Assembly (NCBI GenBank): GCA_009746045.1
Contig: RPFO01001898.1
Coordinates: forward strand, 1-64,000
Direction of reading: 5' to 3'
DNA length: 64,000 nucleotides
From: Mesostigma viride
Taxonomy: Eukaryota > Streptophyta > Mesostigmatophyceae > Mesostigmatales > Mesostigmataceae
Part shown: positions 20,645 to 29,887 of the stretch, one piece after another
Numbering within the stretch: position 1 is the first letter of the stretch
How the letters are laid out: each line of letters begins with the position of its first letter
Translations under genes and position numbers: made by a program
The notes under the pieces: generated by a model
Databases searched by the model: none
The model's input: the letters and a program-made list of their open reading frames with translations, nothing else
What the model was told of the DNA's origin: nothing

Positions 20645-21086
20645 CATGATCCAATGAGCTGGCATAATAGCTAGATGCCAAGTGTCTACATAATAATGTG
20701 CCACATAACATGATTAATAAAGTGACACATCTCTTCTCCTTGGAGTGACAAGTGTCATACAATGAGTCTACCCACTTGTCATCATGTAAGTCATAACATG
20801 TGTCATCATGAGCTTCCAACATTTGTCAGCTCATGGACCAAACACTTGTTCAATAGGCCATAGCACCACTTGTCAATCAAATACGTGATGCTACTAGGCT
20901 GACTCAGGGTACAAGTCATCCATGTCCAAGAATAGGACTATGGCACATGAATATTGATCAGCTCATTGAGCCCAATCCATCTAGCTCATCATAGCTATCG
21001 AATTCCCAGTCCATAAGTAATAAATCCAACAAGAAATAAATCAGGCTGGGATATATTGTGGCCAGGTGGATATAATATCCCTAACA

Positions 21087-21094
21087 CCCCCCTT
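21087..21094 (-). promoter_or_regulatory. Polypurine tract of nested element
   Basis: AAGGGGGG on the minus strand, directly next to the 3' LTR start (TGTTAGGG). This is where plus-strand cDNA synthesis is primed in LTR elements. A second similar tract (CACCCCCCTTAACCACATG on the plus strand) lies about 55 bp further inside. Confidence 0.75.
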
Positions 21095-22240
21095 AGCCAC
21101 ATGGGCACAATGCAAAAGATGTCTGGGTAGGTGGAATCTCAACACCCCCCTTAACCACATGCTCGTAGCATGCAGTCCAGTTGCTAGCATGGTGCAACTG
21201 AAAATGAAGATGCCGTCCTCGTGAAATACTTGAAGCTCCAACATGCGGTCATGAGCCGCACTACCGCCACTGATCCGTCCCCCCCGGCAACGCGAATGAG
21301 TGTCCTGCCATAGCAGCAACGCACTAGCTGCCCATCAATCCTGGATGGCTGATACCCAACCCTTAGTTGGAAAAAGTGCTCTAGATGCGACATTCCCCCC
21401 TCACTCAAAGCGGCTGCCCATGGACACAATAGGGGCACACAGTCCCACACATATAATACGGCAACACATGCCAACAAAGAAAGTCCCTATGAGCTAACCC
21501 AAACGGTATAGAGGTAGGGCAACGGCAACAATACGTGCTGTACACACACGGAGCAACATAACATACGCCATCTCACACAATAAATGACACCAACATCACG
21601 TTTTACGCCAAATAAACGGGGTGAGCAAACAAACATATTGGCAACAAATGCCACACAAACAAGGTACAATACAACCTTCAACACAAAACACAGTGGCCAT
21701 AACAGATAAACACGCTTCATAGCAAAGAAAACAGGACGTGCAAGACATTACCGCCACAAAGGCGAACACAGGTAACGATTACTTCGTCACGATTCACAAA
21801 TCAGTGCCCGAGAGTAAACATAACGTCCGACATTACAGGCTATGCCGAAATGCACAGCCAAATTCGACACAAAGGACGTAAGCATTTGCATACAAGCAAT
21901 GCTCTCAGCACAAAACAAAATAACACACGCGTCACAGGCACTTTAACTTACGAAAACAAGTCGTAGACGACGATATAACGGCGCTTCACTACGCCGCAGA
22001 CTAGTGCCACAAATAGCGTGCAAAAACTCTGGATACACACTCCAGGTACGTAGAAAACGTCTCGTGGGAACAATACCAAAATGTGTGGGCCATTGCCACT
22101 GAACGCATGGCAAAATAAACACATAATTGCTGGAAGAACACAAAGAAAGAACCAGAAAACGCAGGCTTACGGCGCCTCACAAGTTCCAGCAAACACGACA
22201 CAAAAGTCGACATACAAGTTAATTTCCCACAGACAAAACA
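21095..22240 (-). other. Non-coding 3' internal region of nested element
   Basis: About 1.1 kb between the stop of the Gag-protease ORF and the polypurine tract. Only short ORFs without recognisable domains. This is where integrase, RT and RNase H would be in a full Copia element. Confidence 0.6.
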
Positions 22241-24331
22241 TTAGGGCAACCTTGAGAAGTGGGGTCTGTGCATCCTGGGCGACAATTTCCAAGGGTCGTT
22301 GCAGCTAGCGCAATTGCAAATGCCATGGCCTGGCCGAACACCGTAAACTGACCGACGTGATACCTTGGCAGCATTTCGCACCTTAGTTGACCGTTGGTGC
22401 TTGACAACACTTTGGCTGACAGGTCGCTGTCCACGTCGTTGTCGGCTCGCTCGAGGCCTCGCGCCAGCACCGGACTTGGCAGTCCAGGACTTGGAAAAAT
22501 TTTGCAGCTTGGTCGATTTCGCCCTCGCGTCACGAATTTGTTCCCCCTCAGTTAGGCTGGCAGCGTTCGAGCGCCGCGCCTTTGGTCTGGTCGCCGGACT
22601 TTGGTTACTAGCACCAGTATCACCTGGTATGCTGGCGGCGACAACGCGCTCCGCCTGCACTGGGCTGTTCTGGACCGCAGTTTCTGGAAGTACTTCAGCG
22701 TCTGACACCGACTTCTCCGTTGCGCTGGAAACTTCTCGAATTGGCGTGAACTCCCACTGGGCCGGCGCAGAGTATATAAAGCCACGCAGTGTGCGAGTAA
22801 TGCCCAGTAGGCCGCCCCCGATCCCGCATACACGGGCAAGCATGGCCAGTATGACCGTTAGGCCCACGGCCAGCCACTCCGCCGCGTGTCCCGAGGCACG
22901 TGAGATGCTGCGCTCGCTGCTCGCCATTTTCTGCCCTTGACAGGCAGCGTCGACGTCCTTGAAGCTCGTCGCCGAAGATTTCAGCTCTGGGATGGCGTCC
23001 ATCGCTGCGTCCGCACCGCGCGCGGGCAAAAAGTAGGCATTGTTCCTCGTCACGATGCTGCAGGGCCTGCTGTCCAGCACAGCAACCCGCCTGGCGAGGT
23101 CGACGTTGTGGCCATCCTTGACGAGCTGGCCGACAGATAAAAGTCGGGTGCTCAGCTTTGGAACGAGCAGCGCGTTTTGGAGGTGCACGTCTGCCTCCTG
23201 GCCCGGCAGCTTCAGCTTGACAGTCCCGATGGCTGTCGCCTTCAGTTTGCCGCCTGAGCCGGCGATTTCCCTGTTGTGAGGGTGCAGGCACACGAAATCC
23301 GACGGGCATGGCGTCATGTGACAGCTCGCTGCAGAATCCAGCACCCAGCTGGTCGGCGCCTTCTTTTCATATTGCGTGAGTGCAGCAGTGTCCGACGGCG
23401 ATGGCGACTCGGCGATGGTGGCGAAGACGAAGCCGGACGGCAGCTCTGCAGCCTCCTGGGTGATGTGCGCCTCGCTGGCACCTGGTGAGTGCCCCTTTCT
23501 CGCCGCTGATGTCGCGTGGTTCCGTCGCGTCGCCTGGTTCTTGCGTTCTTGCTTCAGCTCCGGATGCTTCTCCCAGCACTGGGCCTCCACGTGCCCAAGC
23601 TTCTTGCAGTGATAGCACCGCTTTCCTCCACCTTTCTTGGCAGTAGTGTGGAAAGCCTGGCCGTCCGATGAGCTCTCCTTCTTTGCTTCAGCAGAACGCC
23701 CTCCCATCAGCATGTCCTCCGCTTCCAGCAGCGCAGCCTTGACCTCCTCCAAGTTGTCCTCCTCCTTGAAATGCACCGATATCAGCGCAGGGCGATATTT
23801 GTCTGGCAGGCCGCTCTTGAGAATGGCTGCGAAGTCTTGGTCACTCATGACTCCCCCCACAGCACGGTACTCCGCCAGCAGCAGCAGTCCCCTTAGGATA
23901 TACTGCCCCATGGTCTCCCCTGGCTTCATTTGCAGCCTGTGCAGCTGGACCCTGAGGTCCATCCGGTGGCTCTTGGTGAGCTTTTGCTGCTCGTAGACCT
24001 CCCTCAGCGTCTTGTAGAGCTTGCTGCCAGATTGGTCTGGCACGAGCGATAGGATGCGCCTCGCTTCTCCAACAAGTGCAGCTGAGATAACAAGGCCGAC
24101 AGCCATGTCAGCCTTGGGGTCCTCCTTGGTGCCAAGCAGAACATCCTTAACCCCGTAGAAGCGACAGAAGCCCTCAAGGGATGTCTTGGTCTCCTCCCAG
24201 CCACGTAAACTTGTGCCGTCAAATTTCAGCACCATCTTGGAGCACACATTCAGCATAGGAGTGTAGTCCACCTCGCTTGCCATGGAGCTTGTAACTGGGC
24301 TGGGTTTCTTGGTGGTCTTCTTGGAGCTCAT
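22241..24331 (-). CDS. Gag-protease polyprotein with membrane/basic C-terminal tail, copy 1
   Basis: A 696-residue ORF. The start chosen is the ATG at 24331 (MSSKKTTKK), 8 bp inside from the primer-binding site; the ORF also extends into the LTR. Residues ~20-230 look like the Copia Gag (UBN2-type) domain (LKFDGTSLRGWEE, LHRLQMKPGETMGQYI). A zinc knuckle CYHCKKLGHVEAQC lies near residue 245. A Copia protease has WVLDSAASCHMT near 335, the DSA form of the active site as in some plant Copia elements, and LLSVGQLVKDG. Beyond residue ~460 the usual integrase is absent: a hydrophobic segment (WLAVGLTVILAMLARV) is followed by a basic Ser/Arg-rich tail with HGICNCASC. The ORF is intact and identical in both copies. 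Confidence 0.85.
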   Translation of the reverse strand: MSSKKTTKKPSPVTSSMASEVDYTPMLNVCSKMVLKFDGTSLRGWEETKTSLEGFCRFYGVKDVLLGTKEDPKADMAVGLVISAALVGEARRILSLVPDQSGSKLYKTLREVYEQQKLTKSHRMDLRVQLHRLQMKPGETMGQYILRGLLLLAEYRAVGGVMSDQDFAAILKSGLPDKYRPALISVHFKEEDNLEEVKAALLEAEDMLMGGRSAEAKKESSSDGQAFHTTAKKGGGKRCYHCKKLGHVEAQCWEKHPELKQERKNQATRRNHATSAARKGHSPGASEAHITQEAAELPSGFVFATIAESPSPSDTAALTQYEKKAPTSWVLDSAASCHMTPCPSDFVCLHPHNREIAGSGGKLKATAIGTVKLKLPGQEADVHLQNALLVPKLSTRLLSVGQLVKDGHNVDLARRVAVLDSRPCSIVTRNNAYFLPARGADAAMDAIPELKSSATSFKDVDAACQGQKMASSERSISRASGHAAEWLAVGLTVILAMLARVCGIGGGLLGITRTLRGFIYSAPAQWEFTPIREVSSATEKSVSDAEVLPETAVQNSPVQAERVVAASIPGDTGASNQSPATRPKARRSNAASLTEGEQIRDARAKSTKLQNFSKSWTAKSGAGARPRASRQRRGQRPVSQSVVKHQRSTKVRNAAKVSRRSVYGVRPGHGICNCASCNDPWKLSPRMHRPHFSRLP

Positions 24332-24338
24332 GAACAAT

Positions 24339-24350
24339 CCTCCGATACCA
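24339..24350 (-). promoter_or_regulatory. Primer-binding site (initiator tRNA-Met type)
   Basis: TGGTATCGGAGG on the minus strand directly after the 5' LTR end (TTCCAACA). It differs by one base from TGGTATCAGAG, the sequence complementary to initiator methionine tRNA used by many Copia elements. Confidence 0.8.
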
Positions 24351-25158
24351 TGTTGGAAAAGGTAGAGGAAACTAATGGGTTTTACACAATGCCTTGTGCT
24401 TGGCCTTGCTACCCACACACCTTGCAGGTGCTGAAAGAAAGAGAGGTTGAAGACAATTTACGTGGAAGAATAAATGGCTTTATTAGAATATAATAGTTGG
24501 AGAAGAGCTTGAATGGAGGTTGAATGGAGGTACCTGCCCTTAGGGGGCAGTTTCCTTTTATACCTTTTAGGCTAGGAAGGATGACATCAGCAATGACATC
24601 ATCACAGAAGCTTGTAGAAACATCCTAGCATATTCCTAGCATATTCCCAGCATATTCTCAGTATATTCCAGGAATATTCCTGGCATATTCTTAGAACATT
24701 CCTAGAACGTTCTAGACATGATCCAATGAGCTGGCATAATAGCTAGATGCCAAGTGTCTACATAATAATGTGCCACATAACATGATTAATAAAGTGACAC
24801 ATCTCTTCTCCTTGGAGTGACAAGTGTCATACAATGAGTCTACCCACTTGTCATCATGTAAGTCATAACATGTGTCATCATGAGCTTCCAACATTTGTCA
24901 GCTCATGGACCAAACACTTGTTCAATAGGCCATAGCACCACTTGTCAATCAAATACGTGATGCTACTAGGCTGACTCAGGGTACAAGTCATCCATGTCCA
25001 AGAATAGGACTATGGCACATGAATATTGATCAGCTCATTGAGCCCAATCCATCTAGCTCATCATAGCTATCAAATTCCCAGTCCATAAGTAATAAATCCA
25101 ACAAGAAATAAATCAGGCTGGGATATATTGTGGCCAGGTGGATATAATATCCCTAACC
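24351..25158 (-). repeat. 5' LTR of nested element, copy 1
   Basis: Partner of 20279-21086. It carries the same TATA and HSE-like promoter (HSE near 24670-24716) upstream of the Gag-protease ORF. Its first base in element orientation is G instead of T. Confidence 0.9.
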
Positions 25159-25225
25159 AAGGTGGATAGTTGCCAACTGTGCAGAGCCTGTAGATGTCCT
25201 CCCTGAGGATCACCAGCTGCTCAGG

Positions 25226-26620
25226 TTGATGTTTGTCCTCAAGCTCAAGGAGGTGGATGGCGTGCAGGTGCCACATGTCAGACCAGTTGTGACTGAGTAC
25301 CATGGCACTGGCCAGTTGTTAGATGAGGAGCTCTATACTCCAGGGATGCTGCATGACACGTGGAGGATTCTGCTGTGCATATTTCTGTCTTTTCTGGTTA
25401 AGGGTGTGCCCTATAGCTCTGTGCTGATTGATTTCAAGAGGGCTTTTCTCAAGGGTGACCAAGATCAGGCTAGGCAGACTTGGAGAGATATCCCTCCTTT
25501 CTTTGTGACTGTACCTGCTGTATGGAGAGCAGAGATAAAGGCCAGGTACCTGAGAATTCTGAAAGGGTTGGAAGGTCTCAGGTCCAGTCCAATTATCTGG
25601 AGAAAGAGCCTAGAGAAATTCTTGAAGAATACTTGTGGGTTTTCTGTGTCTCCAGTGGATCCCTGTTTGTTCCAAGGGTCCCACAATGGTCTTCCTGTCT
25701 TTGCCTCACTGCATGGTGATGACCTGCACCTCATAGGTCCACCAGACTGGGTTGAGGCTGTCTTGGCTAAGATCCAGAAGCGGTTTGAGCTGGGTAAGAT
25801 ACAGCACATGGTGGAGAATGAGCCTATGGTCTTCTGTGGCATGCAGGCTACGTTGTTCCAAGCCAAGGGCTCGTGGTTCATCAGGATGGAGGGTGGTAAG
25901 GACTACCCACAGCAGATTGTAGATGCATTGCAGGAGCCCATCACGCAGGCTAGGTGTGCTACCATCAGGGGCATGCTGGCATGGCTTGCAAGTATATGTG
26001 CCCCTGACTTGCTGGTCTTGAGTCGACTTACTGATTCCCAGCTGGTTGAGGTGGGTGCTGAGAGTGTGGTGCAGGCTGTCATGATGTCTCCCCCTCTTAT
26101 ACTGGGTCCTGTGGATTTGTACAAGCCCCTTGACATGGTTCTCTATGTGGACAGTTCTATGGATAATAGGAAGGTCACAGAGGTCAGGGGCAGGGCAGCA
26201 GCATTAGTTACCCTGGAGCAAGATCACACCTCACTTGTTACCTGGTACAGTCGGTTGCAGAACAGGGTTACACCCAGCAGTGATATTGCTGAGTGCAGGG
26301 CAATCTGTGAAGGGCTGCATACTGCTCTTTACTTGAGGGAGCTCTTCTACCAGCTATGTCAAGTGGCTTCCTGTAGGTTGCAGCTGCACACACTGGTGAG
26401 GACTGACAGCATGGGCATGGTGCAATTTGTGCACAGGCAGCTGGCCAGAAGCAGGGACCTTGACTACTTGTTGCTCAAGGAGATGTCCTACCTAGCTCAC
26501 ATTGAACATGTGCCTGGTGTGGACAACCCTGCAGATGCCCTCACCAAGCTGGAGGAGAAGGCGGAGCGGCAGTACCCCCTGCTCCGTGGGCTCATGGACC
26601 CCTTACACGGGCGGCCATAG
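25226..26620 (+). CDS. Copy I-d reverse transcriptase-RNase H, intact frame
   Basis: A 464-residue open frame, the best-preserved RT-RNase H in the window. RT: DFKRAFLKGD with Asp69, VDPCLF near 145, and the active-site motif SLHGDDLHL with Asp165-Asp166. RNase H: Asp309 (LYVDSS), Glu356 (SDIAEC), Asp394 (VRTDS), Asp437 (PADALTK). The order RT then RNase H and the DFK...HGDD spacing fit Ty1/Copia RT, but HGDD replaces YVDD. The first RT residues lie left of the nested element (near 20215), so the true protein is interrupted; the ATG at 25226 is only the first in frame. Confidence 0.85.
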   Translation: MMFVLKLKEVDGVQVPHVRPVVTEYHGTGQLLDEELYTPGMLHDTWRILLCIFLSFLVKGVPYSSVLIDFKRAFLKGDQDQARQTWRDIPPFFVTVPAVWRAEIKARYLRILKGLEGLRSSPIIWRKSLEKFLKNTCGFSVSPVDPCLFQGSHNGLPVFASLHGDDLHLIGPPDWVEAVLAKIQKRFELGKIQHMVENEPMVFCGMQATLFQAKGSWFIRMEGGKDYPQQIVDALQEPITQARCATIRGMLAWLASICAPDLLVLSRLTDSQLVEVGAESVVQAVMMSPPLILGPVDLYKPLDMVLYVDSSMDNRKVTEVRGRAAALVTLEQDHTSLVTWYSRLQNRVTPSSDIAECRAICEGLHTALYLRELFYQLCQVASCRLQLHTLVRTDSMGMVQFVHRQLARSRDLDYLLLKEMSYLAHIEHVPGVDNPADALTKLEEKAERQYPLLRGLMDPLHGRP

Positions 26621-28580
26621 AGACCAGGCCTTGCTTCAGCTTGGGTGTCCCCAGTGGGTTGTTTGACCAAAGTACCAAGTGGTGACTGGTGCTTACTGGT
26701 TGACAACCGGTCCTTCAGGGTTAGGTACACCCTCCTGGACAGGAGTTGGTGTGGAATGTCACTCCTACCAGCTGAGAATCATGCCTGGCCCTCCCCATGG
26801 GGTTCAGAAGAGTCGCCAGGACTTAAGTCGACGCCTTTGGCCTCAAACAGTTAGGCCATGCAAGGGCAACCCGAATGCTGGTTCTTACAGGTTGCTGTAT
26901 ATATGTTTTCTAGTGCTTGTTTCCAACCTGTTGCTAATAAAGAACCTGGTTGTGTGACCATGTGGAACATGGTTGCCAGGGAGCCACATTCTGGGTTATA
27001 TATAATGCTTGAATACAACATAATCATGTGTCTCTCATGTTGTTCTCATGGGTGTACTGTTTCTCTTGTGTGAAGTTCCAGGTCACCTATAAACCTGGAG
27101 GTTGGGGTGGGGTTCAATTCCCCAGCAAAGCCACAGCCTGGCATGAGTGATTCCTGGGCTTAACACCCAGTGAAGACATGGGCTCCCCAATAAGGCAGTA
27201 TTTGCATAGGTGCTACCTGAGTCTCTTTGAGCATAAAAGGGAAAGGCTGGCCAAGGCGGGCGCCATAAGAACGGGCGCCTGTGATAACTGTGAAAGATCA
27301 GGAACTCACAATAATACGTTCTTGGCATCCTTTAATCCCAGCCATTGGACTAGGTAATGTGCCTTGACTTTAATCTAGCACCAAGTTCCCAAGGAAAGGT
27401 TGGGAGCTGACCAAGGGGTCAGGGGATAACCTGGGGTGACCTCTGATTCACTGGCCAGTACACCTAGCCTGGTCCAAGGGCAGATATGTTGTTACCCAAA
27501 GGGGGCAGGAACCTGGGCCCTCAAAGGTCTGATCAACCTCAAGGGACCAAGCGGTCTGTGGCTGAGTGGGCACAAGCTAGGTTAGGCTTGTTTCAAGCTG
27601 GTCCAGCTCCAAAAGAAGAAAGGGTTGGAGTTAGCATTTTGGGCAACCAATATGCTAAGTGGATGCAGTTTGGAAAGACCTTTCCAACGCCGTGCTGACC
27701 GCCTGAAACAGACAAGGGACGAGAAAGATATGAGGTCCCGAAGTCCTAGCCATCCGTGGCCGACTAGGGTGCAGTCCTCTGGTATAGTGGACAGGACACG
27801 TGGCAGGCCGTGCCTGCACAGGCTTAGCCTGTCTATCACGTGACTGTGATCCACGTAGACCAGGAGGAGCAGCAGCCTGTGACTAGTAGGGTACTGGAGC
27901 TGGCACAGGGCTGCAAGGATACTAGACCTTGCAGGCTTGTGACAGGTCCTGTACTTCCTAGGTTGCAGAGTCTAGGCAAATCCAGTACGTCCTGGTTCTG
28001 CACTGATGCCAGTGGACGTTGTGGATTTGCTTGCACGCCTGCACGTGCCTCGTCATGCCGATGGGAACGAGGAACAACGCAAAGGATATAGCTTGGTCAT
28101 GGGGGATGACCAGCTATCTCGGAAAGCACGAACCGTGGGTGCCACCTTGGTCGTGGAAGTGCCCACTGTGGTCGTGGCCTGGTGAACAGATTTAAGGTTG
28201 CTGCCTTGCAACATTGGCTAAGTCGTGCTGTGAAAGACCAAGAGCTCACATACGTTGGGAGCTCTTTCTAACTCTCACGTGACTGGGACACAGTGTACTG
28301 AGGACGCAACGGTCCTGTGGCTAGTAGAAGCCAGTAGCCAGCCAGCAGGTCTGCAAGGATGTAAGTCCATGCAGGACTGTGGCAGGTCCTGTGCTGTCCT
28401 AGACACAGGATATAGCCAGAGATTCCTGTATGCTGCCTGCAACGAGGATGCAGGGCAGCGATACGAGGCTCTGGCAATGTAGCGTTGCCCAGCGTTGCTC
28501 ATGACCGAGGAACAAGGATGGAACGAGGTGGCATATAGCTCGAGGCTCAACGAGGCAACGAGCGTCTTCACACACGAACC
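26621..28580 (+). other. 3' UTR/LTR and leader between copies I-d and I-e
   Basis: No gene. It has poly(A)-type AATAAAG near 26937, the T-arm-like motif at 27106-27123, a GC-rich pair of GGGCGCC boxes near 27258-27280, and blocks shared with 42591-44180. About 430 bp (27840-28266) appear to be a diverged tandem duplicate of 28267-28700, absent from the parallel region at 43735. This segment probably contains the single LTR shared by two tandemly arranged elements; its ends could not be placed. Confidence 0.5.
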
Positions 28581-29869
28581 TTGGTCGTCACGACGAGTGG
28601 CGAGCCTATCGAGGGTCGCAGGCCTGGTGTGAGGATAAAGGTTGCTAGCCAGCAGCCTAGGGTCATTCCAGCCGGCAAGGACCAGGAGCTCACAAGCTCT
28701 GCTGACGAGTTGCTGCGCAAATCGTACTATTGCTTCCAAGCGCTTTCATGTCTGGTTCATCGTCAAGCAGCCACGGTGCTGGTGAGGCGAACGAGCAGAG
28801 AGACGCGCAAGCGTTTTTCCCGTTACCGTAACCAAGCAAACGCTCCAACATTCGTGCAAGCGGCCTACGTAGCGAGGCACTTGGCAGAAGAGGGGTGGGT
28901 GGCGGTGAGTGGGGGAGGCAACAGGCCAGCGGCGGCGGACCCGATTATACAACGGGCTCGCGTCGTGATTTCTCCGGGTGAGACAGGGCGAGTGGCGGTG
29001 GAGGAGTTGGTGCGCATTCGTGACGCGCTAGCTGAAACTGCTAATCGTGTGGAGGTCGCCTACCAGGGCGCCCATATCACGCTAGCCGGTCTCGACCTAG
29101 CCAGGGAGGCGCTTAGCCAGATCGTGGCCACAGCGCTCGGCAGCACCAGACTGTTCAACCACTGGGTGGCGACAGCAGTGCTAGGAGAGGGGGTACCAGA
29201 CGCCGACATAATCCGGAACGCCCGAGCTCGCGAGGCGGTGAATCCTTGGAGCACGGCTCCACCATTGCTCAGACCATTGAGAATCTTGTTGCTGTCCTTT
29301 TGCAAGAGTCGAGAGGGTACGCAGACAGGTTCTTTATTACCACGCAGCCTTTCGGAGTGTACTCCAGGCTTGATACACCGAGGCCGGAAACCACCACTGC
29401 GTGGGGTCCGGAGGTGGAGATTGTCACGGGGGTCGAGAAGACGCCTGAAGACGTCCATTTTGAGTGGACTGACAAGCCAGAGGGCTCCGTCAAGCGCTCG
29501 GCCCAGCAGATAAACGAGGGCGACGGCACTACACAAACCTACGAGGAGAGGCAGAGAGCTGATCTGCATATCCCTCGTGAGGTGACTCACGAGTACGATC
29601 GTTACGGCCGAGGCGAGCAGAACGAGCTTGTCGGCGGCGGTAAGCGGTGGGTACGCGATCTTGCTTGGCATCGCAACCCAGGTGAGACACAACATCCAGT
29701 CGAACGCAAGGAAGACGGGCGACCTGTAACCTGCGTGCTGGGAGAGTTTAACCCAGACCTCCAGATTGTCGCAGCAGCAGCAGCCGCACCGGGTGCTGAG
29801 GGTGTTGAGCAGCGTCCAGACCGTGAGGAGGGGCAGGCGAGTGCAAGCCAGGAGGCGGCCTCGTCTGGA
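28581..29869 (+). pseudogene. Copy I-e leader ORF upstream of Gag
   Basis: Frame 1 runs from 28581 to about 29245 (Ala/Arg-rich, AEEGWVAVSGGGNRP, VEELVRIRDALAETANRV). After a frameshift near 29245 it continues as TIENLVAVLLQESRGYADRF to 29869, ending in an Ala-rich stretch. No known domain recognised. At 29870 a good splice donor (GGA|GTAAGTG) occurs, and the acceptor TTGTCTGCAG ends at 29926. Removing this 57-nt segment deletes two in-frame TGA codons and joins the ORF in phase 0 to Gag. It may be an N-terminal Gag extension. Confidence 0.55.
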
Positions 29870-29887
29870 GTAAGTGCGTGAGCCTGA

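Larger units (their letters stand above)
20279..21086 (-). repeat. 3' LTR of nested element, copy 1
   Basis: Direct partner of 24351-25158. Only two differences were seen by eye: position 21000 (G) versus 25072 (A), and the terminal base at 21086 versus 25158. It contains TATA, poly(A) signals (AATAAA complement near 20404) and HSE-like motifs. Confidence 0.9.
20279..25158 (-). mobile_element. Nested Copia-type LTR element encoding only Gag-protease, copy 1
   Basis: A 4,880-bp minus-strand element with two 808-bp LTRs, a primer-binding site, a polypurine tract and a single long ORF. LTR ends in element orientation are TGTTAGGG and TTCCAACA. No integrase, RT or RNase H is present, so movement would need proteins from a relative. 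It interrupts the RT start of copy I-d. I found no matching 5-bp target duplication (CATGA left, AAGGT right). Confidence 0.9.
17640..25356 (+). repeat. Long direct repeat, copy 1 (partner 30169-37885)
   Basis: About 7.7 kb recurs at a constant offset of 12,529 bp. All ORFs compared are identical in both copies, including the nested minus-strand element. Identity stops abruptly at CATGA|CACG here versus CATGA|TACA at 37885, after which the second copy is a diverged relative. The duplication is therefore younger than the nested insertion, or is an assembly duplication. Confidence 0.9.

Noticed and set aside
22365-22940. 191-residue plus-strand ORF (also 34894-35469)
   Set aside because: Antisense to the intact Gag-protease tail; no domain and no element-like context.
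20273-25163. 5-bp target duplication for the nested LTR element
   Set aside because: The flanking bases CATGA and AAGGT do not match; the insertion site may have been altered later.
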